DNA of 64,000 nt from positions 1 through 64,000 of the forward strand of contig CAVTVK010000002.1 of NCBI GenBank assembly GCA_963738135.1, in the 5' to 3' direction. Of the stretch, positions 18,416 through 27,563 are shown piece after piece. A program made the translations under genes and the position numbers. The stretch comes from Bog-473 sp963738135. GTDB lineage: Bacteria > Actinomycetota > Acidimicrobiia > Acidimicrobiales > RAAP-2. Every line of letters starts with the position of its first letter. The first letter of the stretch is position 1. A model generated the notes under the pieces. The model was not told the origin of the DNA. It worked only from the letters and a program-made list of their open reading frames with translations, and did no database searches.

Positions 18416-19735
18416 ATGACCGCCACATACGACCCGACAGACCCCAAGTACTTCGACCCGGCGGCGCTCCGGGACGAGCTCGACCGTGTCTTCGACCTGT
18501 GCCACGGGTGCCGGCTCTGCTTCAACCTGTGCCCGTCGTTCCCGACGCTGTTCAACTTCATCGACGCCAAGGACGGGGACGTCCCGGCGCTGACCGATGG
18601 CGAGCATCGCCAGGTCGTCGACGAGTGCTACCAGTGCAAGCTCTGCTACGTGAAGTGTCCCTACGTGCCACCGCACGAGTGGGAGCTCGACTTCCCGCGC
18701 CTGATGAGCCGGGTCCACGCGGTGCGCCAGAAGCAGTTGGTGCCGGTCAAGGAGCGCCTGACCGACCAGTTCCTGGGCCGCACCGACGCCCTCGGTCGGG
18801 TGTCGGTCGCCGCGGCGCCGCTCGTCAACTGGGCCACCGGCACGCCGGGCTCGTTGGCGCGCCGGGTCATGGAGAAGACGGCCGGCCTGGCGTCACAGCG
18901 GCTCCTGCCGCCCTACGCCAAGCAGCGCTTCACCACGTGGTTCAAGAAGCGGCGGCGTCCGGCCGCCGCGCCGACAGGCGTGCGGACGTCCGTCTCGGTG
19001 TTCCCCACCTGCTTCGTGGAGTACATGGAGCCCGCGGTCGGCCGCGCCATCGTGGAGGTCTACGAGCACAACGGCGTGGCGTGCAGCCTGCCGGAGGGAA
19101 CGAAGTGCTGCGGCGCGCCCTGGCTGCACTCGGGTCACGTCGAGGAGTTCACCAAGGCGGCCCGACGCAACGTGGCCGCGCTGGCGGCCGAGGTCCGGGC
19201 CGGGCGCGACGTCATCGTGGCGCAGCCCACCTGCGCCTACGTGGTCAAGCGGGACTACCCGATCTATGCCAAGGGCCCGGAGGCGGATCTCGTGGCCGCG
19301 CACACCTTCGACCCGGCCGAGTACCTGATGCGCCGCCATCGCGACGCCGAGGACCCCTTCACCCTGCGCGACGAGTTCCCCGGGCGGGCGGACGGCTCGG
19401 TACCCGACACGGTGACCTACCACGTGCCGTGCCACCTGCAGGCGCAGAACGCCGGGCTGCGCAGCCGGGACCTGCTCAAGGCGGCCGGCGTGAAGTGCTC
19501 CCTCGTGCAGCGCTGTTCGGGCATCGACGGGACGTGGGGGTACCGGGCCGAGAACTACGAGCTGGCTCGCAAGGTGGCGCAGCCCCTGGGCCGTGAGATC
19601 GAGGCGGCCGGCAACGACACGGTGTGCGGCGACTGCCATCTGGCCAACGGGTCGATCGTGCAGGAGACTGGGACGCAGCCGGTGCACCCCATGCAGCTGA
19701 TGGCCCGGGCCTACGGCGTGGGCGACGGGGAGTGA
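18416..19735 (+). CDS. CCG-domain Fe-S oxidoreductase (HdrD/GlpC-like)
   Basis: 439 residues, intact. Two [4Fe-4S] motifs lie near the N-terminus (CHGCRLCFNLCP and CYQCKLCYVKCP). Two CCG-type cysteine clusters follow, one with GTKCCGAPWLHSG and one with YHVPCHLQAQNAG; late cysteines CSGIDG and VCGDC fit the second. Such proteins pass electrons in heterodisulfide reductase, GlpC and lactate oxidase complexes. In the neighbourhood rubrerythrin-CCG protein-DUF3501 it most plausibly acts in peroxide reduction. ATG 18416 follows GGGCGG. The stop overlaps the DUF3501 start (GTGA). Confidence 0.9.
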   Translation: MTATYDPTDPKYFDPAALRDELDRVFDLCHGCRLCFNLCPSFPTLFNFIDAKDGDVPALTDGEHRQVVDECYQCKLCYVKCPYVPPHEWELDFPRLMSRVHAVRQKQLVPVKERLTDQFLGRTDALGRVSVAAAPLVNWATGTPGSLARRVMEKTAGLASQRLLPPYAKQRFTTWFKKRRRPAAAPTGVRTSVSVFPTCFVEYMEPAVGRAIVEVYEHNGVACSLPEGTKCCGAPWLHSGHVEEFTKAARRNVAALAAEVRAGRDVIVAQPTCAYVVKRDYPIYAKGPEADLVAAHTFDPAEYLMRRHRDAEDPFTLRDEFPGRADGSVPDTVTYHVPCHLQAQNAGLRSRDLLKAAGVKCSLVQRCSGIDGTWGYRAENYELARKVAQPLGREIEAAGNDTVCGDCHLANGSIVQETGTQPVHPMQLMARAYGVGDGE

Positions 19736-20382
19736 GCGGACCGAGCGCCGCCGACGCGGCCGCGGCCGGGCCGGCCCTGACGCTGGCCGACGTGCTCGAC
19801 CTGCGGGCCTACGAGCGGGTGCGGGAGGACTACCGGGCCCGCAGTCATTGCCCGCAAGCGGGACCGCCGGGTGGCGCTGGGACCGGTGATGACCCTGGTC
19901 TTCGAGTGCTTCGACACGGTCCGCTTCCAGGTCCAGGAGATGGCCCGGGCCGAGAAGATCATCAGCGACGAGGCGATCCAGGTCGAGCTCGACATCTACA
20001 ACCGGCTGCTGCCGGCACCAGGGGAGCTCTCGGCGACCGTGTTCATCGAGCTGACGTCCGACGAGGCGCTGCGGGAGTGGCTGCCCCGTCTGGTCGGGAT
20101 CGAGCGCCAGCTCGGCATCGCGATCGACGGCGAGGTGGTGCCGAGCGTTCCCGAGGCCGAGCACGCGGCGGCACTCACCCGCGAGACGGTGACGCCGGCC
20201 GTCCACTACGTGCGCTTCGGCTTCACCGAGGCCCAGGTCGGCGGCCTTCGCCGGCGGCGAGCGAGGTGGCTCTGGTGGCGACCCATCCCGCCTACGAGGC
20301 CCGGACAGAGCTGCCACCCGGGGTGCGCGGTGAGCTCCTCGGGGATCTGCTTGGCACAACAAAGGCCCTTCCAATCGGCTGA
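19732..20382 (+). CDS. DUF3501 family protein, frameshifted
   Basis: About 215 residues after repair of shifts near 19845 and 20240-20265. Readable parts are LTLADVLDLRAYERVREDYRA, then IARKRDRRVALGPVMTLVFE, then RFQVQEMARAEKI and HYVRFGFTEAQV, and the end GVRGELLGDLLGTTKALPIG. This matches DUF3501, a family of unknown activity that recurrently follows rubrerythrin and a CCG-domain protein. The QEMARAEKI helix is well conserved in the family. Start GTG 19732 overlaps the upstream stop. It is the last gene of the peroxide/iron cluster. Confidence 0.8.
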   Translation: MSGPSAADAAAAGPALTLADVLDLRAYERVREDYRARSHCPQAGPPGGAGTGDDPGLRVLRHGPLPGPGDGPGREDHQRRGDPGRARHLQPAAAGTRGALGDRVHRADVRRGAAGVAAPSGRDRAPARHRDRRRGGAERSRGRARGGTHPRDGDAGRPLRALRLHRGPGRRPSPAASEVALVATHPAYEARTELPPGVRGELLGDLLGTTKALPIG

Positions 20383-20407
20383 CCAGGGACAATTCCGTGC
20401 GCAAGTC

Positions 20408-20437
20408 TTTACAGGCGCGCAGGACGTGCGCCATACT
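20408..20437 (+). promoter_or_regulatory. Promoter for whiB
   Basis: TTTACA (20408-20413) and CATACT (20432-20437) are 18 bases apart. The spacer contains the inverted repeat GGCGC/GCGCC. The predicted transcript starts about 105 bases before the whiB ATG, leaving a long leader. Confidence 0.55.
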
Positions 20438-20469
20438 CTTCGTTCGCCGAATTTGGTGCTGCCGCCACG

Positions 20470-20481
20470 GGTCGTACGACC
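20470..20481. promoter_or_regulatory. Perfect 12-base palindrome in the whiB leader
   Basis: GGTCGTACGACC is fully self-complementary and lies about 30 bases downstream of the predicted whiB transcription start and 68 bases before the ATG. It may be a repressor site; no protein can be assigned. Confidence 0.4.
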
Positions 20482-20548
20482 AAAAGGGCCTCCGAACAGG
20501 GCGAATCAAGTATCCGCCTTTTCAACCGTTATTGAGGAAGTGTTTCCC

Positions 20549-20788
20549 ATGATCGCCACCACGTGGCGCAAGCAAGCCGCCTGCCGGGGCCTCGACGTCG
20601 AGGCGTTCTACCCCGTCACCGAGGACGAGGCCGACGCGGCCGAGGCCAAGGCTGTGTGCGCCGTCTGCCCGGTCCGCCAAGCGTGCTTGGAGCACGCCCT
20701 GGCCCACCGCGAGCGTGAGGGCATCTGGGGCGGCACGACCGAGCGGGAACGCCGGCGGATCGTGCGCCAGCGCCGCAAGTCGGCCTGA
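20549..20788 (+). CDS. whiB: WhiB-family iron-sulfur transcription factor
   Basis: 79 residues, intact. The four cluster cysteines are at AACRG (12), VCAVC (37 and 40) and ACLEHA (46), followed by the GIWGGTT turn (62-68) and an Arg-rich tail for DNA binding (RERRRIVRQRRKS). WhiB proteins bind sigma-A and sense redox state, with roles in division, sporulation or stress depending on the subclass, which I cannot assign. GAGGAAG eight bases before ATG 20549 is the ribosome site. It follows the peroxide/iron cluster but has its own promoter. Confidence 0.92.
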   Translation: MIATTWRKQAACRGLDVEAFYPVTEDEADAAEAKAVCAVCPVRQACLEHALAHREREGIWGGTTERERRRIVRQRRKSA

Positions 20789-20791
20789 TCC

Positions 20792-22484
20792 CTACTTCTT
20801 CGTGACGGCCTGCTTGGTCGTCCGGGTCGACGTCGTCGTCGTCGGCTGGCCGAGGGAGCACGGCGAGGGATTCCACGGCTCCGGCTGCGTGTTGGCGTAG
20901 ACGTCCGAGGGGATCGTCGTCGTGGTGGTCGCGCCGCGCCCGGCCCGGTCGGCGACGTCGTCGTCGTGGTGGTGGTGGTCGTTCCGGACGAGGCGCCCAC
21001 GGTCAACTGCGACCCGGCGATCAAGAGCTGGACCGTCGAGCTGCTGAGGCTGGGATCGGCCACCAGGGTGACCGGCCCGCTCAGCGCCGACGCCAGCGTG
21101 TGCGCGGCCTCCGTGCCCGACGGCCCGTAGAGGATCTCCGAAGAGCTGTCCGCGCGCAGCTGCGTCGAGGCATCGCCGATCTCGTTGACGTGGAAGCCCT
21201 GGTTCGTGAGCGCGGCGGCGGTCGTGTGCGCCAGGCCGCTCACCGACCGACGCGTTGAGGACGTCGACGCCGACCAGACTGTGGGCCTCCGTCGGGACGG
21301 TCGTCGTGGTGGTGGCGGTCGACTTGTGGCCCTTGGTCGGCGCGCTGGTGGTGGTGGTTGCCGGGGCCGTCCCGATCAGGTTGAAGCCGTTGATCACGTT
21401 CTGGGCGTAGGGCTGCGCCACCTTCAGCGCGGCGGCCCCGCCGCTGCTGGTGTACGACACGGTCGGGCAGAGTCTCGGTCACGAGGTGCGACGCCGGCAG
21501 CCCCCGGAAGACGTCGGCGATGTGCAGGAGGTCACCCTGGCTCAGGGTGTCGTCGATGGTCAGGTTGCCCACCGCCGACGCCGATGAACGAGTTGATGGC
21601 GAGGGGATTGGTGATGGAGGAGTTGATCTTGGCCAGCACGGCCCGGAAGAAGGCATCCTGGCGCTGGATCCGGCTGAAGTCGGAGAGGCCGTCGTACACC
21701 CAGTAGCCGTGCGGGTTCTTGTAGTAGAGGTGCCGGCTGCGCACCAGCTCCAGCGCCGTGGTCCCGTTCACCACCTGGCATCCGGTGGTGCTGACGTTGA
21801 GCCCGGTGTACTGGTCCTTGACGGGGGTGGGGAAGTCCATGGTGACGCCGCCCAGCGCGTTGACCATGCCGGAGAACCCCGGGAAGTTGACGGCGACGTA
21901 GTGGTTGATCGGGATCCCGAGGTCCTGCTCGATCGTCTGGATCAACAGGTCGGGCCCACCGTCGTAGGCGGCGTTGATGCGGTTCATGCCCGAGATCCCG
22001 CTGTCGTTGCCGGGGATGTCGACCCAGAGGTCGCGCGGGATGGAGAGCACCGTCACGGTCTTGGCGGCGGGGTCGAAGCGGGCCACCATCGTCACGTCGC
22101 TGCGCTGGCCGCCGGCGTTGGCCTCGTCGCCGAAGGCCTCTGATCTGGGTGGAGTTCTGAGACGAATGCACGCGAGTCCGAGCCCACCAGGAGCAGGTTG
22201 AACGGCTTGCCCGGCGCCGCCGGCGTGGCGACCAGGTGCTTGGCGTGGATCTTCTTGATCTGGTTGAAGCGGTAGTTGGCGTAGACGTAGATGCCCCCGA
22301 CACCGAGGCCGGCCAGCACGATGACGATGGAGAGCGCGTACAGGGTCCGACGACGCCAGCGGTGCTTGCGCTTCTGCTCCTTCTTCCGCGAGGAGCGCAG
22401 CTCGGCCTGGAGGTCGGCCCGCGACGTGGCATCGTCCTCGTGGGCGGCGGGCGGCCCGGGTGAAGCCGGTTCGTCGGGGGTCAA
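20792..22484 (-). CDS. LytR-CpsA-Psr family cell-wall ligase with LytR_C domain, frameshifted
   Basis: About 560 residues across breaks near 22160, 21590, 21465, 21245 and 20935. A cytoplasmic basic stretch (KKEQKRKHRWRRR) precedes a membrane helix (ALSIVIVLAGLGVGGIYVY). The LCP catalytic domain shows LLLVGSDSRA, SDVTMVARFDP, LSIPRDLWVDIPG, KINAAY-like RINAAYDGGPDL and ELVRSRHLYY. A C-terminal LytR_C domain (VDVLNAS, GLAHTTAAALTNQGF) is followed by Thr-rich tracts. LCP enzymes attach teichoic acids or arabinogalactan to peptidoglycan outside the membrane. The TTG at 22484 is the only start in reach; its ribosome site is weak. Confidence 0.85.
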
Positions 22485-22527
22485 GGATCAGAAAGTACCT
22501 GGCCGGGAGGTCCGATACCCTGCACCG

Positions 22528-23706
22528 GTGCAATTTGAACTCCCCGACGAGCTCATGGAGCTCCGCGATTCGGTCCGGCGCCTCGCCCAGGACAAGGTCA
22601 AGCCACGGGCGCGGGCCATCGACAAGGAGTCGGCCTACCCCACCGACATCTTCGACGCGTTCCGTGACGCCGGGCTCCTGGGCCTGTGCATCCCGGACGA
22701 GTTCGGCGGGTCCGGGGCCGGGCATCCTGGGCCTGGCGCTCGCCATCGAGGAGGTGGCCAAGTACTCGAACACGGCAGCGCTGATGCTCCTGTTGACCCG
22801 GCTGCCCACGGGGCCGGTCATGATCGCCGGCACCGAGGAGCAGAAGCGGCGCTACCTGCCCGGGATCTGCGACGGGACCCTGCGGGCGGCCTTCGGGCTG
22901 TCCGAGCCCCAGGCGGGCAGCGACGTGATGGGGATGCGGACCCGGGGCGTGCCCGACCAGGGCGCCGACGGCGGGCTGGGTGCTGAACGGCACCAAGTGC
23001 TGGATGTCGGGCGTGCGCGAGGCGGACTGGTACACCGTGTTCGCCAAGACCAGCGATCCCGCCAGCCGGGCCCACGACTCCGTCACCGCCTTCATCGTCG
23101 AGCGGGCCTGGGACGGGGTCGAGGTGGGCCGCACCGACCACAAGATGGGCGTGCGCGGGGTGGACACGGGCGAGCTCCTCCTGACCGACGTGCACGTCCC
23201 GGCCGAGAACGTCATCGGCGAGGTGGGCGGGTTCCGCCTGGCCATGTTGGGGCTGAACGCCATGCGCCCGATCGTGGCGGCGCGGGGCATCGGGCTGGCC
23301 GAGGGCGCGCTCATGTACGCCACCGAGTACGTGCAGCAGCGCGCCGCCTTCGGCAAGACCATCGCGGACTTCCAGGGGATCCAGTGGGAGATCGCCAAGT
23401 GCGCGGTCGACATCGAGGCGGCCCGGTTGCTGACCTACCGCGCCGCCGTCCTGGCCGACGAGGGCAAGTTCACCAAGGAATACGTGCCGTACCTGTCCAT
23501 GGCCAAGTACCACGCCACCGAGCTGGCGGTGCGGGCCTCGTCGCTGGCCGTCCAGCTGCTCGGGGCGGCCGGCTACATGGAGGACCACCCGACCGAGCAG
23601 TGGTACCGCGACGCCAAGCAGCTGACGATCGTGGAAGGGCACCTCGCAGGTGCAGCTCGGCCTCATCGCCCGCGGCGTGCTGGACCGGGACCTGTGGTGG
23701 GACTGA
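22528..23706 (+). CDS. Acyl-CoA dehydrogenase, frameshifted
   Basis: About 390 residues after repairing shifts near 22716, 22975 and 23640; in each case deleting one G restores the frame. Visible features are the N-terminal helical domain (ELPDELMELRDSVRRLAQD), AFGLSEPQAGSDVMGMRT (FAD-binding loop), KMGVRGVDTGELLLTDVHVP, YVQQRAAFGKTIADFQGIQ, and the catalytic-region QLLGAAGYMEDHPTEQWYRD ending in TIVEGTSQVQ. It performs alpha,beta-dehydrogenation of acyl-CoA. TACCCT (22516-22521) six bases before GTG 22528 suggests a leaderless transcript. It is divergent from the LCP gene, and its end overlaps trpD. Confidence 0.88.
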
Positions 23707-24761
23707 CCTGGCCCGAGGTCCTGGCCCGCCTGAGCCGGCGGGGGTCGCTGAGCGCGGCCGAGGCCGAGGAGACACTGAAGATCGTCGTGGCGGGCGAGGC
23801 CACCCCGGCCCAGGTGGGGGCCTTCCTGGCCCTCCTGCACGCCAAGGGCGAGACGGCCGAGGAGGTCACCGGGCTGGCCCGCGCCATGGTCGACGCCGCC
23901 GTGCCCTGCCCGTTGGCGGAGCAGGACGTCGACGCCGCGGTCGATCTGGTCGGGACGGGCGGCGATCGGCTCTCGAGCATCAACGTGACGACGCTGGCCG
24001 CGTTCATCACCGCCGGCTGCGGCGTGCCCGTGTGCAAGCACGGCAATCGGGCCGCCTCGTCCTCGGTCGGGACGGCGGACGTGCTCGAGGCGCTCGGCGT
24101 GGCCATCGAGCTCGGCCCCGAGGGCGTGGCCCGCTGTGTCAGCGAGGCCGGCATGGGGTTCTGCTTCGCCCAGCGCTTCCACCCGGCCATGCGCTACGTC
24201 GGGCCCGTCCGCAAGGAGCTGGGCGTGCCGACGGTGTTCAACTTCCTCGGGCCGCTCATCAACCCGGCGCGGACCCGGCGCCAGCTGGTCGGCGTCAGCG
24301 ATCCGGCGCTGGCGCCGATCATGGCGGGGGTGTTCGGGGCGACGGGGAGCCGGCACGCGCTGATCGTGCACGCCGACGACGGGCTCGACGAGCTGAGCGT
24401 CACCTCGCCGGCCCAGGTCCTCGAGGTGCGCGGCGACGGGACCGGCGCCTTCGAGGTGACCGAGTGGAGGGTGGACCCGCAGGCGCTCGGACTGCCGCCG
24501 GCCACCTTGGACGATCTGCGCGGGGGGAACGCCGCCTTCAATGCCGGCGTGATCCGATCGGTGCTCGAAGGAGAGCGGGGGGCCCGGCGCGACATCGGGA
24601 TCCTCAACGCGGCCGCCGCGCTCATCGTGGCGGGGCGGGTCGACGACCTGCAGGGCGGGCTGGCGCTCGCCGGCGAGTCCATCGACAGCGGCCGCGCCGT
24701 CGGCGTGCTCGATGCGCTGATCACGACCTCCCAAGACGAGCTGCGCCGCCAACCGGGCTGA
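23697..24761 (+). CDS. trpD: Anthranilate phosphoribosyltransferase
   Basis: 354 residues, intact. The enzyme transfers phosphoribose from PRPP to anthranilate in tryptophan synthesis. Family motifs are DLVGTGGDRLSSINVTT (PRPP/anthranilate site), VCKHGNRAASSSVGTADVLE and FNFLGPLINPARTRRQLVGV. GTG 23697 (or 23694) lies inside the last codons of the acyl-CoA dehydrogenase gene, a ten-base overlap. No other trp gene is nearby. Its 3' end overlaps the convergent galK by about 41 bases. Confidence 0.95.
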   Translation: MGLTWPEVLARLSRRGSLSAAEAEETLKIVVAGEATPAQVGAFLALLHAKGETAEEVTGLARAMVDAAVPCPLAEQDVDAAVDLVGTGGDRLSSINVTTLAAFITAGCGVPVCKHGNRAASSSVGTADVLEALGVAIELGPEGVARCVSEAGMGFCFAQRFHPAMRYVGPVRKELGVPTVFNFLGPLINPARTRRQLVGVSDPALAPIMAGVFGATGSRHALIVHADDGLDELSVTSPAQVLEVRGDGTGAFEVTEWRVDPQALGLPPATLDDLRGGNAAFNAGVIRSVLEGERGARRDIGILNAAAALIVAGRVDDLQGGLALAGESIDSGRAVGVLDALITTSQDELRRQPG

Positions 24762-25748
24762 CCTTCCAGCTCCGCCGGGGGCCGTGGGACTCGGGGTCCA
24801 GCGCGGGCGAGTCGGGTCGGCACAGCGCGATGACGCACCCGCCGAAGCCGCCCCCGGTCAGCCGGGCGCCCAGGACACCGGGCTGGTCCGAGCAGGTGCT
24901 CGACCAGCTCGTCGACCGCCGGCACGGAGACCAGGTAGTCGCCGGCCAGGCTGCGGTGGCCCTCGGTCATGACGGCGCCCAGGCCGGCGAGGTTGCCCCG
25001 CGCCAGCAGGCGCTCGGCCTCGAGCACGCGGGCGCACTCGGTGATGACGTGGCGGGCGCGCCGGCGCAGCACGGGGTCGGCCAGGGCGCTGAGGTCCCCG
25101 AGCTCGCAGAGTCCGAGCGGCCGGCCCAGGATCTGCGCGGCCCGCTCGCACTCGGCGCGCCGGGTCGGCGTACGGCGTGTCGCTGAGGAGGCGGGGCGCC
25201 TCGCTGTGCACGATCACGAAGGCCGCCTCGTCGGGCACGGCGACCGGACGCGTCTCGAGCGTGGCGAAGTCGATGTGGAGTGCGTGCCCGGCGGTGGCGC
25301 CGGCGATGGCCAAGGGGTCGAGCAGACCGACATGGGCGCCGGTGCCGCGCTCGGCCTCCTGGCAGTCCCGGGCCAGCGCGAGGGGATCGAGGTCGTGGCC
25401 GAGGGCGAGCAGCAACGCGACCGAGAAGGCGGCGCTCGAGGACAGGCCCGCCCCGACCGGCAGCGTGCTCTTCACCCGGACCGCCCCACCGCTCGGTGGC
25501 GGTCGCAGGCGCAGGAGTCCGGCCGCCAGGGCGGCCTCGGCGGGAACCGGGGCGGTGTCACCCAGCATGATCTCGATGGGCTGCCCGGGGAACTGGTCCG
25601 AGTCGATCCCGACCAGGAAGCTGCCGGGCTTCGGCGTGAAGCTGACGTCGGTGGCCAGATCGATGGCCATCGGCAGCGAGAGGCCGTCGTTGTAGTCGGT
25701 GTGGTCGCCGATGATGGTCACTCGTCCTGGGGCGCGGGCGGTGGGCAC
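24721..25748 (-). CDS. galK: Galactokinase, GHMP family, frameshifted
   Basis: About 340 residues with shifts near 25170 and 24880. It has the N-terminal signature APGRVTIIGDHTDYNDGLSL (galactose binding), the ATP loop LPVGAGLSSSAAFSVALLLA, and the C-terminal GHMP motif GVLGARLTGGGFGGCVIAL. Galactokinase phosphorylates galactose at C1 for the Leloir pathway. The common GEHTDY is GDHTDY here. If the frame is followed to its stop, the gene ends at 24721 inside trpD. GTG 25748 is preceded by GGGGG. No other gal gene is nearby. Confidence 0.85.
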
Positions 25749-25813
25749 GCCCCCAGCTTGGCGCAGGACGGGCTGGCTTGACCGTCGTGGGCGGTGCGGG
25801 TCACGATCCTGCG

Positions 25814-26993
25814 ATGGCCGACCGCAGTGGACCGCTGAGTGGAATCAAGATCATCGAGCTGGCCGGCATCGGGCCGGCGCCCTACACGTGCATGATGCTG
25901 GCCGACGCCGGCGCGCAGGTCCTGCGGCTGGAGCGGGCAGCGCCGGGCGCGGTCGAGCGCGGCGAGGAGTTGAAGGCGGCGGGGGCAGGGCCGTACTGGG
26001 ACCTGCTGAACCGCTCCCGGCCGTCCGTGGGCATCGACCTGAAGAACCCCGACGCCGTCGAGCTCGTGCTCGGGCTCGTCGCCGAGGCCGACGGGCTGAT
26101 CGAGGGGTTCCGGCCCGGCGTGGCCGAGCGCTTGGGCGTCGGTCCGGACGCCTGCTTCGCCCGCAACCGCCGGCTGGTCTACGGGCGCATGACGGGGTGG
26201 GGCCAGGACGGGCCGTTGGCGCCACGGGCCGGCCACGACATCGACTACATCGCCGTCGGCGGCGCGCTGTGGTCGCTGGGACGGGCCGACTCGGCGCCCG
26301 TTCCGCCGCTGAACCTCGTGGGCGACTTCGGCGGCGGCGGCATGCTGCTGGCCTTCGGCATGGTCGCCGCCCTGCTCGAATCGGCCCGTTCCGGCGAGGG
26401 TCAGGTGGTCGACGCCGCCATGGTGGATGGTGCGGCGTCGCTCATGACGATGATCCACGCCTTCCACGCCCACGGCATCTGGGGCGACGAGCGGGGGTCC
26501 AACATGCTCGACACCGGGGCGCCCTTCTACGAGGTCTACGAGACGGCCGACGGGAAGTGGATGGCCGTCGGGGGCATCGAGGCGCAGTTCTACGCCGCGC
26601 TGCTCGAGGGTCTCGGCCTGACCGGTGACGCGACGATGCCCGCACCAGATGTCGCGGGAGGAGTGGCCGGCGATGAAGGAGCGCTTCACCGCGATCTTCA
26701 AGTCGAAGACACGGGACGAATGGACGGCCGTCTTCGACGGGAGCGACGCCTGCGTGGCGCCCGTGCTGTCCCCCTGGGAGGCGCACGAGCACCCGCACAA
26801 CGTGGCCCGCTCGACCTACATAGAGGTGGACGGCGCCGTGCAGCCGGCGCCGGCGCCCCGATTCTCCAAGACGCCGTCGGCGGTGTCGAAGCCGCCGTCG
26901 CCGCCGGGGGCGGACACCGTGTCGGGGTTGGTCGAGTGGGGAGTGGACGAGGGCGTCGTGGCCAAGCTCCGCGAGTCCGGGGCGCTCAGCTAG
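25814..26993 (+). CDS. CoA-transferase family III (alpha-methylacyl-CoA racemase-like), one frameshift
   Basis: About 392 residues after one shift near 26640 (GDATMP to HQMSREEWPAMKERF). The N-terminus GPLSGIKIIELAGIGPAPY, followed by MMLADAGAQVLRLER, is typical of AMACR, the racemase of 2-methylacyl-CoA in branched fatty acid and sterol side-chain oxidation. NPDAVELVLGLVAEADGLIEGFRPGV contains the conserved Asp/Glu region; GHDIDYIAVGGAL and AAMVDGAASLM follow. Formyl-CoA or carnitine-CoA transferases are alternatives in the same fold, but the GIGPAPY start favours racemase. It is followed by a strong terminator. Confidence 0.87.
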
Positions 26994-27005
26994 ACCCGGA
27001 CGCGA

Positions 27006-27033
27006 GAGGAGGGCCCCGTGCGGGGCCCTCCTC
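27006..27033 (+). terminator. Strong hairpin after the CoA-transferase gene
   Basis: GAGGAGGGCCCC (27006-27017) and GGGGCCCTCCTC (27022-27033) form a perfect 12-bp stem with a GTGC loop, 13 bases after the stop codon. It lies between convergent genes and may act in both directions. Confidence 0.85.
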
Positions 27034-27055
27034 CGTCTGCCCCGACGTGCGCGGG

Positions 27056-27345
27056 TCAGATCCTGAGGCTCATACCCGCGACATCGGTGACCCCGCTGCC
27101 GCCGAGGCTGCCGGCGAACCCGGCCGAGCCGTCGTTGAACACCCCGCCGTCCGAGGCGGTGAACCAGTACCCCTTGCCGTCCGGCGTGGGCGCGGCCCGA
27201 CATTGGTGTGGGGCCCGAAGGAGCCGGCGGCGCCGGCAGTCGTCGCTGTGCTGAGCGCAAGCGAAGAGCCAATCGTGACGAGCATCGCCGCCCGACCCGT
27301 TGGGCCTCGGGCGGCGCGCGTCATGTTCCGCGGGACGCTTCTCAT
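27056..27345 (-). CDS. Short secreted protein with one 'DGKGYW...DGGVF' repeat, one frameshift
   Basis: About 96 residues. ATG 27345 has GGAG seven bases upstream. A signal peptide (RAAMLVTIGSSLALSTATTAGAAG) is followed, after a shift near 27200, by TPDGKGYWFTASDGGVFNDG and SAGFAGSLGGSGVTDVAGM. This resembles the propeller-like unit repeated many times in actinobacterial surface proteins (DGxGYWxVxxDGGVFxFGDAxFxGS). Here there is only one unit, so this may be a cut-down paralogue. The function is unknown. Confidence 0.6.
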
Positions 27346-27563
27346 GCCAGTGCTCCTTCTGTGCGCCCCGCCGACCTCCTGCGTGGTCGACTCCAGAGCT
27401 GCGGACTTCGCAGCTCCGTTTCCCCCGGCACCGAGCTCTGTGACATGTGGCACTCCACCCGTGGCCGGCAGTCCGACAGCGAGTGGAGCTGCGGAACCGC
27501 CGTGTGGCGGCACCGCGGTTGCACCTTAGGCCGCGATGGGCACCGAGGAAAGCGGGGCGGACG

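Noticed and set aside
22500..25186. A 900-residue plus-strand frame spanning acyl-CoA dehydrogenase, trpD and galK
   Set aside because: It only overlaps true reading for short stretches of the dehydrogenase; the rest is a GC shadow of trpD and galK.
27018..27254. Plus-strand frame after the CoA-transferase terminator
   Set aside because: It is antisense to the short secreted protein, which has a signal peptide, a ribosome site and a recognisable repeat unit.
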